From the NCBI RefSeq assembly GCF_024397975.1, contig NZ_CP073745.1, positions 832,501 through 896,500 on the forward strand: a stretch of DNA of 64,000 bases, read 5' to 3'. Origin of the DNA: Bacterioplanoides sp. SCSIO 12839 (GTDB lineage Bacteria; Pseudomonadota; Gammaproteobacteria; Pseudomonadales; Oceanobacteraceae). The translations under genes and the position numbers were made by a program. Every line of letters starts with the position of its first letter. Positions within the stretch are counted from its first letter, which is position 1. The notes under the pieces are model-generated. The model was not told the DNA's origin. It made no database searches and saw only the letters and a program-made list of their open reading frames with translations. This document shows, one piece after another, positions 1-9,555 of the stretch.

Positions 1-898
<898 letters not shown>

Positions 899-1061
899 AT
901 AACACCCAAACTTGGTGGTGTTAACAAGCCAAACTCTTAAATAGAGTAAAAAATAATCGGCACCGCCGGTTCGCGAGAGAATCTTAATTACATACTCATG
1001 TATCCAACCTATTAGCTGACTGATTGCAGAGCGCGTAAGACAATCACGATGCAACAAGCTT
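899..1061 (+). other. 23S-5S internal transcribed spacer
   Basis: About 160 bases between the 23S end and the 5S start, transcribed as part of the rRNA operon. I see no tRNA in it. It has the loose stems expected of rRNA processing spacers (for example GGTGTTAACA next to the 23S end). Confidence 0.7.
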
Positions 1062-1180
1062 TGCTTGACGACAATAGAGCTGTGGAACCACCTGAATCCA
1101 TTCCGAACTCAGAAGTGAAACGCAGTATCGCCGATGGTAGTGTGGGGCTTCCCCATGTGAGAGTAGGTCATCGTCAAGCT
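1062..1180 (+). rRNA. 5S ribosomal RNA
   Basis: The terminal helix is visible: TTGACGA near the 5' end pairs with TCGTCAA at the 3' end. Between them lie the conserved 5S segments CCATTCCGAACTCAGAAGTGAAAC (1097-1120) and the GGTAGTGTGGGG / CCCCATGTGAGAGTAGG arm. The length of about 119 nt is normal. It is the last gene of the rRNA operon and is followed at once by a terminator. Confidence 0.97.
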
Positions 1181-1189
1181 CTTATCCTA

Positions 1190-1222
1190 AAACCCCGGTC
1201 GCTCATGCGATCGGGGTTTTTT
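1190..1222 (+). terminator. rRNA operon intrinsic terminator
   Basis: A stem AACCCCGGTCG / CGATCGGGGTT with one G-U pair and a short loop is followed by a run of six T. It lies ten bases after the 5S rRNA. Confidence 0.9.
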
Positions 1223-1247
1223 CTTGCCTGTAAGAAAAGCCTGATAA

Positions 1248-2213
1248 TCATTCCTGGCGATATTCATACGTTGCTGCAAAGCGCGATAGAATCCAGTCTC
1301 CACTGGTCACGCTGTCGTATTGTTGTGGTGTATCCTCGGTAATACAGCTGGCGATTGTTTCTACGGGTGTATCAAATCTGGGTTCAACAAAAAACGGCAT
1401 CGAATAGCGATGAGTGCCGGGTTTTAAATTCCGAACCCGATGAGCGGTTGAGCGATAATGATCATTGGTCCAGCGCTGCATTAAGTCGCCGATATTCACA
1501 ATTAATGTGTTCTCGAGTGGAGCAACGTCCAGCCATTCTCCTTCTTTGGTTTGTACCTGTAAGCCGCCAATATTGTCTTGGGCCAATAGGGTAATACAGC
1601 CATAATCAGTATGGGCACCGGCTGCCATGCTGTTGTTATCGACGGGCTGATTGGTTGGGCGAGGCGGGTAATGGATCATCCGGAAAACCGAAATGTGTTC
1701 GCCTTCAAAGTATCGGGTGAAGTGGTCCTCTTCGAGGTGTAAAGCCAGCGCCATTACCCGAAGTAAGCGCTTAGCGATATCGAGTAATAAGCCATAGTGC
1801 TGGTTCACGGTTTGCTGAAAGCCTTTGAGTTCTCCGTACTGATTCGGGCCGTACAACTCAGGGCATTGAGTAACAATCGGGTGTTCGGGATGAATATCCA
1901 ATGCCATATCAAAGGTCTCTTTCCAATCACTCGGAGAGTTTGGATCGAGCTGCTCGGCTCCCTGGCTGCCCCATCCTCGGTGATTGTTGCTTTTCGATAT
2001 ATCAATCTGCTGTTTGTTTTCTGTCGTTTGCGCAAAAAACGCTTTGCTCAGTTGAAACATCGTGTGCATTTGAGTTGGTGTAATCGCAAAACCCTGAATA
2101 GCAAAGAAGCCGATGTGACGGCAGGCATGATCGATTTGCTGAATGGTTTCTTGCCAATCATTCCGGTCTGAAGAGTAAAGTGGTGTGATATCAATAACTG
2201 GGATACTGCTCAT
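1248..2213 (-). CDS. 2-oxoglutarate/Fe(II) oxygenase, isopenicillin N synthase-like family
   Basis: A 321-residue protein with the family's N-terminal DIOX_N-type segment (IPVIDITPL at the start) and the double-stranded beta-helix core. The iron triad reads as HTDYG around residue 200 (His and Asp), with a distal His in STAHRV about 50 residues later, followed by the 2-oxoglutarate-binding RYSMPFF (Arg-x-Ser). I chose ATG at 2213, which has AAAGAG eight bases upstream; a TTG at 2234 would extend it by seven residues. The substrate is unknown. The same-strand neighbour upstream is a BMP-type nucleoside-binding protein, and from memory relatives of this oxygenase often sit beside purine uptake and deaminase genes, so a purine-related substrate is a reasonable guess only. 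Confidence 0.85.
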   Translation of the reverse strand: MSSIPVIDITPLYSSDRNDWQETIQQIDHACRHIGFFAIQGFAITPTQMHTMFQLSKAFFAQTTENKQQIDISKSNNHRGWGSQGAEQLDPNSPSDWKETFDMALDIHPEHPIVTQCPELYGPNQYGELKGFQQTVNQHYGLLLDIAKRLLRVMALALHLEEDHFTRYFEGEHISVFRMIHYPPRPTNQPVDNNSMAAGAHTDYGCITLLAQDNIGGLQVQTKEGEWLDVAPLENTLIVNIGDLMQRWTNDHYRSTAHRVRNLKPGTHRYSMPFFVEPRFDTPVETIASCITEDTPQQYDSVTSGDWILSRFAATYEYRQE

Positions 2214-2243
2214 AGTAAACTCTTTGAAGCTCAAAAGGAGAGA

Positions 2244-2260
2244 GCCGGGCTGAGCCCGGC
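2244..2260. repeat. Hairpin between BMP and oxygenase genes
   Basis: GCCGGGC-TGA-GCCCGGC forms a perfect 7-bp G+C-rich stem in the gap between the two minus-strand genes. There is no T run on either strand, so it is more likely an mRNA-stabilising or partial-termination hairpin than a strong terminator. Confidence 0.5.
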
Positions 2261-2299
2261 GTTCAGGTGTGGTTGTTCAGAAGAAAGAGAGGCCTGGCG

Positions 2300-3382
2300 T
2301 TATTGTGGAATGGTGTCGTCAATACCTTCTACATACCAGTTAACGGTTGCCAGCTCTTCGTCAGTCAATGAATGCCCATCTGCAACCACTAACTCGCCCT
2401 TATTGTTTTTGATCGGGCCGGTGAAAGGCTTGAATTTCCCGGATTTGATTTCTTCATAGCTCTTCCAGACGGCTTTTTTCACATCTTCTGGCAGGTTGTC
2501 ATTCATTGAGGCAATCGACAGCATTCCTGCGCTAAATCCGCCCCAGTAGTCCTGTGATTTCCAGCTGCCGTTTTTTACGTTTTCAATCACACTGATGTAG
2601 TGTGGAGCCCAGTCATCACGAATTGAGAATATGTGGGCATTGGGTGCGAAATTACTCATGTCGGAAGCCTGGCCAATGCCTTTCAGGCCACGCTTTTCTG
2701 CGGCCATCAATGGTGCTGGAGAATCGGTATGCTGGATCAGAATATCGGCACCCTGATCCATCAAAACGTTTGCAGCTTCACTTTCTTTAACCGGGTCATA
2801 CCAGGTGCTGACCCACATGATTTTTATTTTTACATCCGGGTTAACCGATTTCGCGGCCATATAAACGGAGTTGATATCACGGATGACTTCCGGAATCGGG
2901 AAAGAGGCGATATAGCCGATGGTGTTGGTTTTAGTCATCATACCGGCGGCGATACCGGATACCCAGCGGCCTTCATAAGTGCGTAACACATAGGTTGAAA
3001 GGTTCTTATCACGTTTGTAGCCGGTAGCATGTTCAAACACAACATTGGGGAAACGTTTGGCGACCTTAGCCGTTGGGTTCATAAAGCCAAAAGACGTAGT
3101 AAAAATAACATCCGTACCGTTTTGAGCCATCTGGCGAATAACTCGTTCGGCATCCGCGCCTTCCGGCACTTTTTCTACATAGGATGTGGTGACTGAGCCG
3201 TTAAAGTGTTTTTCCACCTCAAGGCGGGCACGGTCATGTTCGTACGACCAGCCATAGTCACTGACGGGGCCGACATAAACAAAACCCGCTTTTAACGGGT
3301 CGTCAGCCTGGGCTGCATTGATTCCTAAGGTCAGTACTGAGGTTGCTAATAAGTGTTTCAGTTTCACCAGCGGTGTTTTCAT
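2300..3382 (-). CDS. BMP family ABC-transporter substrate-binding protein
   Basis: A 360-residue exported protein of the BMP/PnrA-like family, which binds purine nucleosides or related ligands in the periplasm. A signal peptide is clear (MKTPLVKLKHLLATSVLTLG, cleaved after NAAQA), then AGFVYVGPVSDYGW, the typical first strand and loop of the family. I start at ATG 3382, preceded by AGGAAC; upstream in-frame codons would bury the signal peptide. No permease or ATPase gene accompanies it in this window, which is unusual because the family normally works with a two-permease, one-ATPase importer. It must share a remote transporter or serve a sensory role. It is upstream of and co-oriented with the 2OG oxygenase. 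Confidence 0.88.
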   Translation of the reverse strand: MKTPLVKLKHLLATSVLTLGINAAQADDPLKAGFVYVGPVSDYGWSYEHDRARLEVEKHFNGSVTTSYVEKVPEGADAERVIRQMAQNGTDVIFTTSFGFMNPTAKVAKRFPNVVFEHATGYKRDKNLSTYVLRTYEGRWVSGIAAGMMTKTNTIGYIASFPIPEVIRDINSVYMAAKSVNPDVKIKIMWVSTWYDPVKESEAANVLMDQGADILIQHTDSPAPLMAAEKRGLKGIGQASDMSNFAPNAHIFSIRDDWAPHYISVIENVKNGSWKSQDYWGGFSAGMLSIASMNDNLPEDVKKAVWKSYEEIKSGKFKPFTGPIKNNKGELVVADGHSLTDEELATVNWYVEGIDDTIPQ

Positions 3383-3564
3383 GGTTTGTTCCTGTTGGTT
3401 ACATTGAGTACCAGACAGGATTAGCAACAAGCTGGCCAACAGATCAGCTTTTATTGAAAATGCAATAATATCAATAAGATGCTGGGCGGCCCTACCGGTA
3501 TGACCGCTGATTAACCCGATATTGGAGAAAGTGATGTCGTGTGTTTGGGCACAACAAACCTGCT

Positions 3565-3594
3565 ATGCCCATGCTCAGGGCATGGTCTTGCCCT
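3565..3594. repeat. Two overlapping alternative hairpins after the exported-protein gene
   Basis: ATGCCC-N7-GGGCAT (3565-3583) and AGGGCA-N6-TGCCCT (3577-3594) share the central GGGCA, so only one can form at a time. They lie just downstream of the stop of the minus-strand gene ending at 3609. No T run follows, so a terminator role is uncertain. Confidence 0.4.
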
Positions 3595-3608
3595 GAATTT
3601 GGACGGTT

Positions 3609-4637
3609 TTATAAATAGTAGGTTTTGCCCGACTCTGTTCCACGCTTAATATAATCCCGTAGGCCCACACCGTTGTTGGCTTTAATGGCTTCCAGCTCTT
3701 TTAAAAGTTGTTGGGCGTGGAAGCTATCGAGTTTTTCCATCGCTGAAATGGGTTTGATCTCTGCAGCAGTACGCATTTGCTCTAATGCTCGATCCAAAGC
3801 TTTCTTTTTATGAATGTAGAGAAAGCTTTGGGCTGCCTCGAGATGGACATTAGCAATCTGACGATTTTGACCAAGTGCCGCTTTATAATAGTTTTCCACA
3901 ACTTCATCGTTAGCACCGTAGGCCATACGGCCCATGAAACGGCCCATTTTACGAACGATGCCGGCATCCATGGAGCCTTTGGCGGCCAAGACAAATACGT
4001 TATAAGGCTCGGCCTCAATCATTGCGCCCAGCTCATGTGACATGGTGTCCATATAACCACGGCTCAAAACAGTCGGAGCAGAAATCTCTTCACTCAGGCG
4101 TGCCATGGCGTAAAAGGCAAAATATTGCGCCATGATGTCGTGTTTTGTTAATTCGGCATGTTCTGTATTGCGTTCAATAATATCTTCCCACAGAGCATGG
4201 CGCTTTTCCTTGTTGTCTTCGAGCCGAAGGCCATAAGTCGCTTGAGCATAAAAAGCAACACCATGACCTAAGGGGCCTAATTTGTAACCCTGTTTGGCTG
4301 CTGTTTGAAAATCACCTTTAAAAAATGCAATCCACGCACTTTGCAGATCGCTGGCTAACTGCTCCAGAGATTCAAAAGGTGGTGTCTTAAGCTTCAGATT
4401 CTCATTCCCCTGAAGGACTGTTTTTAAATAACTACTGTCAGGAAAAGGGTAATCTGTCGCTCGGGTCAGCCAAAACCAGTTTTCCTGGAGTTGTTCGTGT
4501 GTGTAGGTATAAGGTTCAGATTCGTAGGGGAATGACTGCCACTCAAAATCAATGATGGGGTTTTGAATCTCTTCAGCTTGAGCCACAGCTGTAACAGCGA
4601 GCATGCTGAATACTATGGCGCGTATGAGCATAGCCAT
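3609..4637 (-). CDS. Exported protein of unknown function, helical-repeat-like
   Basis: A 342-residue protein I do not recognise. It starts with a clear signal peptide (MAMLIRAIVFSMLAVTAVAQ, cleavage near AQAEE). The rest is rich in Ala, Leu, Glu and amphipathic helices. Segments such as AKQGYKLGPLGHGVAFYAQATYGL and NVHLEAAQSFLYIHKKKAL look like loosely conserved TPR or Sel1-type helical pairs, suggesting a periplasmic or outer-membrane-associated helical scaffold. There are no obvious catalytic motifs and no lipobox. An alternative start two codons downstream (MLIRAIV) would not change the signal peptide. It is divergent from the deaminase gene at 4711, with about 70 bases between the starts. 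Confidence 0.75.
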   Translation of the reverse strand: MAMLIRAIVFSMLAVTAVAQAEEIQNPIIDFEWQSFPYESEPYTYTHEQLQENWFWLTRATDYPFPDSSYLKTVLQGNENLKLKTPPFESLEQLASDLQSAWIAFFKGDFQTAAKQGYKLGPLGHGVAFYAQATYGLRLEDNKEKRHALWEDIIERNTEHAELTKHDIMAQYFAFYAMARLSEEISAPTVLSRGYMDTMSHELGAMIEAEPYNVFVLAAKGSMDAGIVRKMGRFMGRMAYGANDEVVENYYKAALGQNRQIANVHLEAAQSFLYIHKKKALDRALEQMRTAAEIKPISAMEKLDSFHAQQLLKELEAIKANNGVGLRDYIKRGTESGKTYYL

Positions 4638-4710
4638 GGTGATTACCTGTTATTGTTATTTGATTGGTACTATCGTAATGAATGGATTATTAACTGTCAC
4701 GGTTAATCCA

Positions 4711-5256
4711 ATGAAATTTGACCAATTAATAAATCAGGCGCCGTGTCCTGAAAATCGAGATGATACCTGGGCGCGTTTGTGTTGTGAGTTAGCAATTTCG
4801 GCTCATGAGCAAGGGAATTATGCCGTTGGAGCTCTCCTGACTAATGCTGATGATGAGCTGTTATGCACGGCGGCGAACTCAGTATTCAGTTGTGGATATC
4901 ACAGTGACCGACATGCTGAAATGGTGTTACTGAACCAGCTTGAAGATAACCTGCCTATGCAAAACCGCCTTGAGCTGACGCTTTATGTCAGCCTGGAGCC
5001 ATGTTTAATGTGCTACGGGCGCATTCTGTTATCCGGTATTCAGCGTGTTCGTTATTTAGCTAAAGATCCAGATGGTGGATTTGCAGATCACCTTCATTTA
5101 TTACCACCTGCCTGGCGGAATCTGGCTAGTCGGGTAACCGTTGAGCCTATGGAGGCGAATGATTATTGGAAAACCCTTGCAGCAAGGCTGATTAGCGAGC
5201 TTCAGGATCGTGATGAAATGCGTCAGCAGGTGAAAAATGCTTGGGCCGGCAAATGA
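4711..5256 (+). CDS. Nucleoside/cytidine-type zinc deaminase
   Basis: A protein of about 181 residues with the zinc deaminase signature: HAE in SDRHAEMVLLNQL (zinc His and proton-shuttling Glu) and PCxxC in LEPCLMCYGRI (two zinc Cys). This puts it in the CDA/guanine-deaminase/TadA superfamily; the exact substrate cannot be read. I place the start at ATG 4711 (MKFDQLINQ), where the family-like sequence begins. ATG 4678 is possible, and still earlier starts would overlap the divergent exported-protein gene. Shine-Dalgarno support is weak for both. With the nearby BMP protein and 2OG oxygenase it may be part of a purine or pyrimidine salvage group; that link is inference. It is not TadA by context. 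Confidence 0.8.
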   Translation: MKFDQLINQAPCPENRDDTWARLCCELAISAHEQGNYAVGALLTNADDELLCTAANSVFSCGYHSDRHAEMVLLNQLEDNLPMQNRLELTLYVSLEPCLMCYGRILLSGIQRVRYLAKDPDGGFADHLHLLPPAWRNLASRVTVEPMEANDYWKTLAARLISELQDRDEMRQQVKNAWAGK

Positions 5257-5334
5257 CGGGAAGAGTAAATACGTGCCACGGCTGTTATACTGCTCCTGAT
5301 TACCATCAGATCATTTCTATCGAGAGTTTCCCCT

Positions 5335-6678
5335 TTGTTTGCTGATATCGAATTTAACCCGCGTTTAATGCTGGGTCTGGAAAAGCTGAAAATTACCGAA
5401 CCGACAGATGTTCAAACTGAAGTTCTGCCATTGGCGATGGCCGGCAAAGATATGCAGGTCTGTGCGGAAACCGGCTCTGGTAAAACCTTAGCTTATCTGC
5501 TTCCGATGATGCAGAAGATGCTGCAGCAGGATGCACCAAATTCAGCAACACGTGCCTTAATCTTGGTGCCTACCCGTGAGCTGGCTAAGCAGGTATTTAA
5601 GACCTGTAAGGTGTTTACCGAGCTAACGCGACTGGAAGTGGGCTCTCTTACCGGTGGTGAAGAATTCAAATATCAGGCCTCAATTCTGCGTAAGAACCCA
5701 GAGATCATTGTCGCAACACCGGGGCGCTTAGTGGATCATCTGAAGCGTGATACGGCGGAGCTGGGTGATCTGGAGTTTCTGGTTCTGGATGAAGCGGATC
5801 GTATGCTGGATATGGGCTTCGCCGAAGATATGAACATGATTGTGGGGCGCTGTAAGACTGAGCGTCAAACCTTTATGTTGTCGGCAACATTACGCCATGA
5901 AGGTGTTGGCCGTATTGCCAAAGCCATGCTCAATGACCCTGAAGAAATCACAACCAGCAGTATTCAGGATCGTCACTCCTATATCATTCAACAGCGTATT
6001 CTGGCGGATGATAACGCCCATAAAGACCGTCTGGTTACCTGGCTGTTATCCAATGAGAAATTCGATAAAGCCATCATCTTTGTGAATAAGCGCGATGAAG
6101 TGGAGCGCTTATTTGAATTCCTGCGACGTCATCGTGACGATCTTGCCAGCCTGCACGGCGAAATGACGCAGGATGAACGCAACTACGTGATGCAGTCACT
6201 GCGTCAGGGTAAGCGCAATGTTCTGGTGGCCACCGATGTGGCTGCGCGGGGTCTGGACGTTGAAGGTATGGATCTGGTGATTAACTACGATCTGGCGCGT
6301 AAGGGTGACGAGTACGTTCACCGGATTGGCCGAACCGGGCGTGCTGGCCGGGCGGGTTTAGCTGTAAGTCTGATTGCTCCGAACGAGTGGAACCTGAAAG
6401 CGGGAATTGAGCGTTACCTTCAGCAAAATATGGAAGAACGCGAAATTAAAGAGCTGAAAGGCAAATACCGTGGCCCGAAAAACCTGAAGGCTTCAGGCAA
6501 AGCGGGTGGTAAGAAAAAGCTAAAACCAGCAGATCGCAAATTGGCGGCGAAAAAGGCAAAGAAAGGACCCTCTGCTAAGAAGAAGGCCGGGCCGCGTCCA
6601 TCCAGACCTAAGACCGATGCCAAGCCATCTAATCTGATGGATACTGAAGGTTTTGCGCCAATTAAGCGCAAGAAATAA
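5335..6678 (+). CDS. srmB: DEAD-box ATP-dependent RNA helicase, SrmB-like
   Basis: A 447-residue DEAD-box helicase. Motifs in order: AETGSGKT (I), PTRELA (Ia), TPGRL, LDEADRMLDMGF (II), SAT (III), then the second RecA domain with VATDVAARGLD (V) and HRIGRTGRAGR (VI). A Lys/Ala-rich basic tail covers roughly the last 70 residues, as in E. coli SrmB, which helps 50S ribosome assembly. The best start is TTG at 5335 directly before FADIEF. The upstream spacing fits but the ribosome-binding site (CGAGAG) is modest, suggesting limited translation. The SrmB assignment rests on the DEADRMLDMGFA segment, length and tail; another RhlE/RhlB-class helicase remains possible. Confidence 0.9.
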   Translation: MFADIEFNPRLMLGLEKLKITEPTDVQTEVLPLAMAGKDMQVCAETGSGKTLAYLLPMMQKMLQQDAPNSATRALILVPTRELAKQVFKTCKVFTELTRLEVGSLTGGEEFKYQASILRKNPEIIVATPGRLVDHLKRDTAELGDLEFLVLDEADRMLDMGFAEDMNMIVGRCKTERQTFMLSATLRHEGVGRIAKAMLNDPEEITTSSIQDRHSYIIQQRILADDNAHKDRLVTWLLSNEKFDKAIIFVNKRDEVERLFEFLRRHRDDLASLHGEMTQDERNYVMQSLRQGKRNVLVATDVAARGLDVEGMDLVINYDLARKGDEYVHRIGRTGRAGRAGLAVSLIAPNEWNLKAGIERYLQQNMEEREIKELKGKYRGPKNLKASGKAGGKKKLKPADRKLAAKKAKKGPSAKKKAGPRPSRPKTDAKPSNLMDTEGFAPIKRKK

Positions 6679-6720
6679 AAAACAAAACCAAAGCGTTGGG
6701 TGTTAACAAGGAACAACCTT

Positions 6721-6740
6721 CTATGGCAGGGATGCCATAG
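6721..6740. repeat. Perfect hairpin between convergent srmB and glnD
   Basis: CTATGGCA-GGGA-TGCCATAG has 8-bp arms. It sits in the 139-base gap between the convergent helicase and glnD genes and may act as a weak bidirectional terminator, but no T run follows it on either strand. Confidence 0.45.
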
Positions 6741-6817
6741 TAGAGCCTCCAAGGATGGATTTACGGCGTGTTGTGATTGTTAATACTCAAGGCTATGGGA
6801 TTTCTGAGTAAGTATGC

Positions 6818-9544
6818 TCAAACAGCCGATTGCGCTTCGACCTGCTCATCCAACCCCATAAGGATGGCTTCCTGCAGATCTTCACAACGCTCCACATCCG
6901 AGAACGGATTGCCCATTTCATCAACGATATAAAAAATATCCGATACCTTTTCGCCTTCCGTCAGGATTTTTGCTCCCTGCATTTGTGCTCCGAACTCGGC
7001 AAAAATTGCCCCCATACGCGCCAGTAAGCCAGGGCGGTCAGCGGCGGTTATTTCTAACACGGTGCGCTGCATCATGGGGTCATTGCTCATGGTCACCTGA
7101 GTTTCCACTTCAAACTGCTTCAACATACGGGGTGTGCGACGCATGATGATGGTGGTGAATTCATCCGGCTGTGACAGCGCTTCTTCCAGAGTGGCGCGGA
7201 TGGTTTCCAGGCGTTGCTGATCTTCAATAGGCTGGTTGTTTTCATCCAGTACAATGTAGGTGTCGACGGCGTTTTGTTCGCCCTCGGAAGTCATGATGCG
7301 GGCATCCTGAATATTCAGATTGAGCTGGTCGAGCGTGGCCGTGGTAACCGCAAACAGGTTGGGCTGATCTTTCATAAAAACAAAGATCTGGGTTGCCCCT
7401 TCAAACTCGTTGTTACAGGTTTGGCGAATTGAAACCAGTGGCTTATTGCTGTTGCCATGTTGATGGATTTCACTGCAGTGCCAGACGATATTGTCAGCCC
7501 CTTCGCGCAGGAAATAATCGTCACCTGGCTCGCCAATCAGTTGTTGGATGCGCTCATCGGATAAGCCCTGGGCACTCAGTTGATCGTAGACATCCTGCTG
7601 GATTTCATTGATCACATCGTCTTTGTTTTTCGGGTTTGCCAAACCACGACGTAATGCTGCTTTGGTGTTGTGATACAACTGTCGCATTTGTTCTGCGCGC
7701 CAGCTGGTCCACAACTTAGGATTGGTGGTGAATAAGTCAGCCACCGAAATCAGGTACAGCATCTCAAGATGGCTCTGATCGCCTACTTCCAGTGCAAACT
7801 GATGAATATCTTCCGGGTTATTGAGGTCGAGGCGCTGCGAAGCATGACTCATCAATAAGTGGTTTTCGATCAGCCAAGCAACGATATGGCTGTCGGTTGG
7901 TCGCAGGTTGTGCTGACGGCAGAAATGACGGGCAATGTCACCACCGTTAAGGCAGTGGTCACCTTCGATGCTTTTACCGGTGTCGTGTAATAAAGCCGTC
8001 AGGTAGAGTAATTCTTTCTTTTGCACCCGGTGAATCAGACGAGAGGCCACCGGGAAGCGCTCGCGAACATCTTCACCAAAGCGGAATTGGCGCAGCATCC
8101 GTACCATGCGCAGGCTGTGTTCATCGACGGTGTAGATATGGAATAAGTCATGCTGCATCATGCCGATAACCTGACCAAATTCCGGAATATAACGGCCCAG
8201 AATGCCATAACGCATCATGCGTGATAACTCACGTACGACACAGGCCTTATTCCGGACCAGTTCCATAAATAATCGATTATGTTCCGGGTTGGTGCGGAAG
8301 TCTTCATCAATCAGATGGCGATGTTCACGCAGTGCCCGGATGGTGTTGGTATGGATACCTTTGGCATCAGGTTGCTGCGCCATCAGGTTAAATACCCGCA
8401 GCAGCCAGGACGGCTCGCGGGCAAATAATTCCAGGTCATTCAGCTGCAGATAGCCATTGCACAAAAAGAAATGTTCGTTAAGCGGGATGATATCGCCCAG
8501 TTCGCCACATTTCACAAAGTCATCGTTAAAATGCAGCAGTAATAAATCCGCCAGCTCCAGTGTTGCTAACTGGTTGCGATAGAACTGGGACATGAATTTT
8601 TCAACACCCAGTTGACGGTTATCGTCTTCAAACCCTAAGACTTCTGCTACGTCCCGTTGTAAATCAAATAGCAGGCGATCTTCTTCACGCCCGGCAACCA
8701 TGTGCAGGGCATAACGAGTACGCCATAAAAACTGCATGCTCAACGCCAGACGTTGGTGCTCAAACTCATTCAGGAAGCCTTTGTCTTCCAGTGCCTGCAG
8801 GCTGCCTTTACCAAAATGACGCATGGTGACCCAGCTGATGGTCTGGATGTCACGCAGGGCGCCCGGTGAATTTTTAACGTTAGGCTCGAGGTTGTATTCA
8901 GAGCTTTTGTGTTTTTTATGGCGATCCTGAATCTCTTGCCATTTTGCATTAAAAAAGGCATCGGCAGGCCAGAGTTGATCGACCTGAGTGCGCTGATGAA
9001 GCTGTTGTAGCAAGTCGCTATCACCGGCTAATAAGCGACTCTCCATCATATTGGTGATGATGGTCAGATCTTTGGCGGCTTCGTCGGAACATTCCTGTAA
9101 TGTGCGAACACTGTGACCGATATCCAGTTTGAGATCCCAGAGCAGGGTAATAAAGGCTTGCAGGTTTTCAGCATTGTTGTTGATGGTATCTTCATCGGCG
9201 CATAACAACAGAACATCAATGTCGGAATGAGGGTGTAGCTCCCCACGGCCATAACCACCCACTGCGACCAGTGCCAGGTTATTGCTGCTTAGCCCCTGAT
9301 GTTGCCATAAGCAGTTCAGAATAACGTCAATTTGGCGGGCGCGATGGGGAACCAGAATGTCGGCATCCAGTGTCTGGCGAAAATACTGATGGGCATTCTC
9401 AAGTAGCTCGGCCAGTAAAGGTTTAACCACAGGCAGTGGGGAAGGTGACTGAGACAACTGCTCCAAAAGCTGTTCCGGGTTAATTGTCATCAGCTGAGTC
9501 GCAGCAACATCCATGTTTTTTGCCTGTGGTTGAATATCGGACAT
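6818..9544 (-). CDS. glnD: [Protein-PII] uridylyltransferase / uridylyl-removing enzyme
   Basis: A 908-residue bifunctional nitrogen sensor that uridylylates and deuridylylates PII according to glutamine. Domains in order: a nucleotidyltransferase with GGYGRGELHPHSDIDVLLL near residue 95 (catalytic Asp pair), a helical GlnE-like linker, an HD phosphohydrolase domain with the HDTGKS motif near residue 515, and two C-terminal ACT domains from about 700 on (the second near ITAADRPGLLARMGAIFAE). Length matches E. coli GlnD (890). It lies 11 bases downstream of map on the same strand, the common gammaproteobacterial map-glnD arrangement. Confidence 0.97.
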   Translation of the reverse strand: MSDIQPQAKNMDVAATQLMTINPEQLLEQLSQSPSPLPVVKPLLAELLENAHQYFRQTLDADILVPHRARQIDVILNCLWQHQGLSSNNLALVAVGGYGRGELHPHSDIDVLLLCADEDTINNNAENLQAFITLLWDLKLDIGHSVRTLQECSDEAAKDLTIITNMMESRLLAGDSDLLQQLHQRTQVDQLWPADAFFNAKWQEIQDRHKKHKSSEYNLEPNVKNSPGALRDIQTISWVTMRHFGKGSLQALEDKGFLNEFEHQRLALSMQFLWRTRYALHMVAGREEDRLLFDLQRDVAEVLGFEDDNRQLGVEKFMSQFYRNQLATLELADLLLLHFNDDFVKCGELGDIIPLNEHFFLCNGYLQLNDLELFAREPSWLLRVFNLMAQQPDAKGIHTNTIRALREHRHLIDEDFRTNPEHNRLFMELVRNKACVVRELSRMMRYGILGRYIPEFGQVIGMMQHDLFHIYTVDEHSLRMVRMLRQFRFGEDVRERFPVASRLIHRVQKKELLYLTALLHDTGKSIEGDHCLNGGDIARHFCRQHNLRPTDSHIVAWLIENHLLMSHASQRLDLNNPEDIHQFALEVGDQSHLEMLYLISVADLFTTNPKLWTSWRAEQMRQLYHNTKAALRRGLANPKNKDDVINEIQQDVYDQLSAQGLSDERIQQLIGEPGDDYFLREGADNIVWHCSEIHQHGNSNKPLVSIRQTCNNEFEGATQIFVFMKDQPNLFAVTTATLDQLNLNIQDARIMTSEGEQNAVDTYIVLDENNQPIEDQQRLETIRATLEEALSQPDEFTTIIMRRTPRMLKQFEVETQVTMSNDPMMQRTVLEITAADRPGLLARMGAIFAEFGAQMQGAKILTEGEKVSDIFYIVDEMGNPFSDVERCEDLQEAILMGLDEQVEAQSAV

Positions 9545-9555
9545 GATATAGGGTA

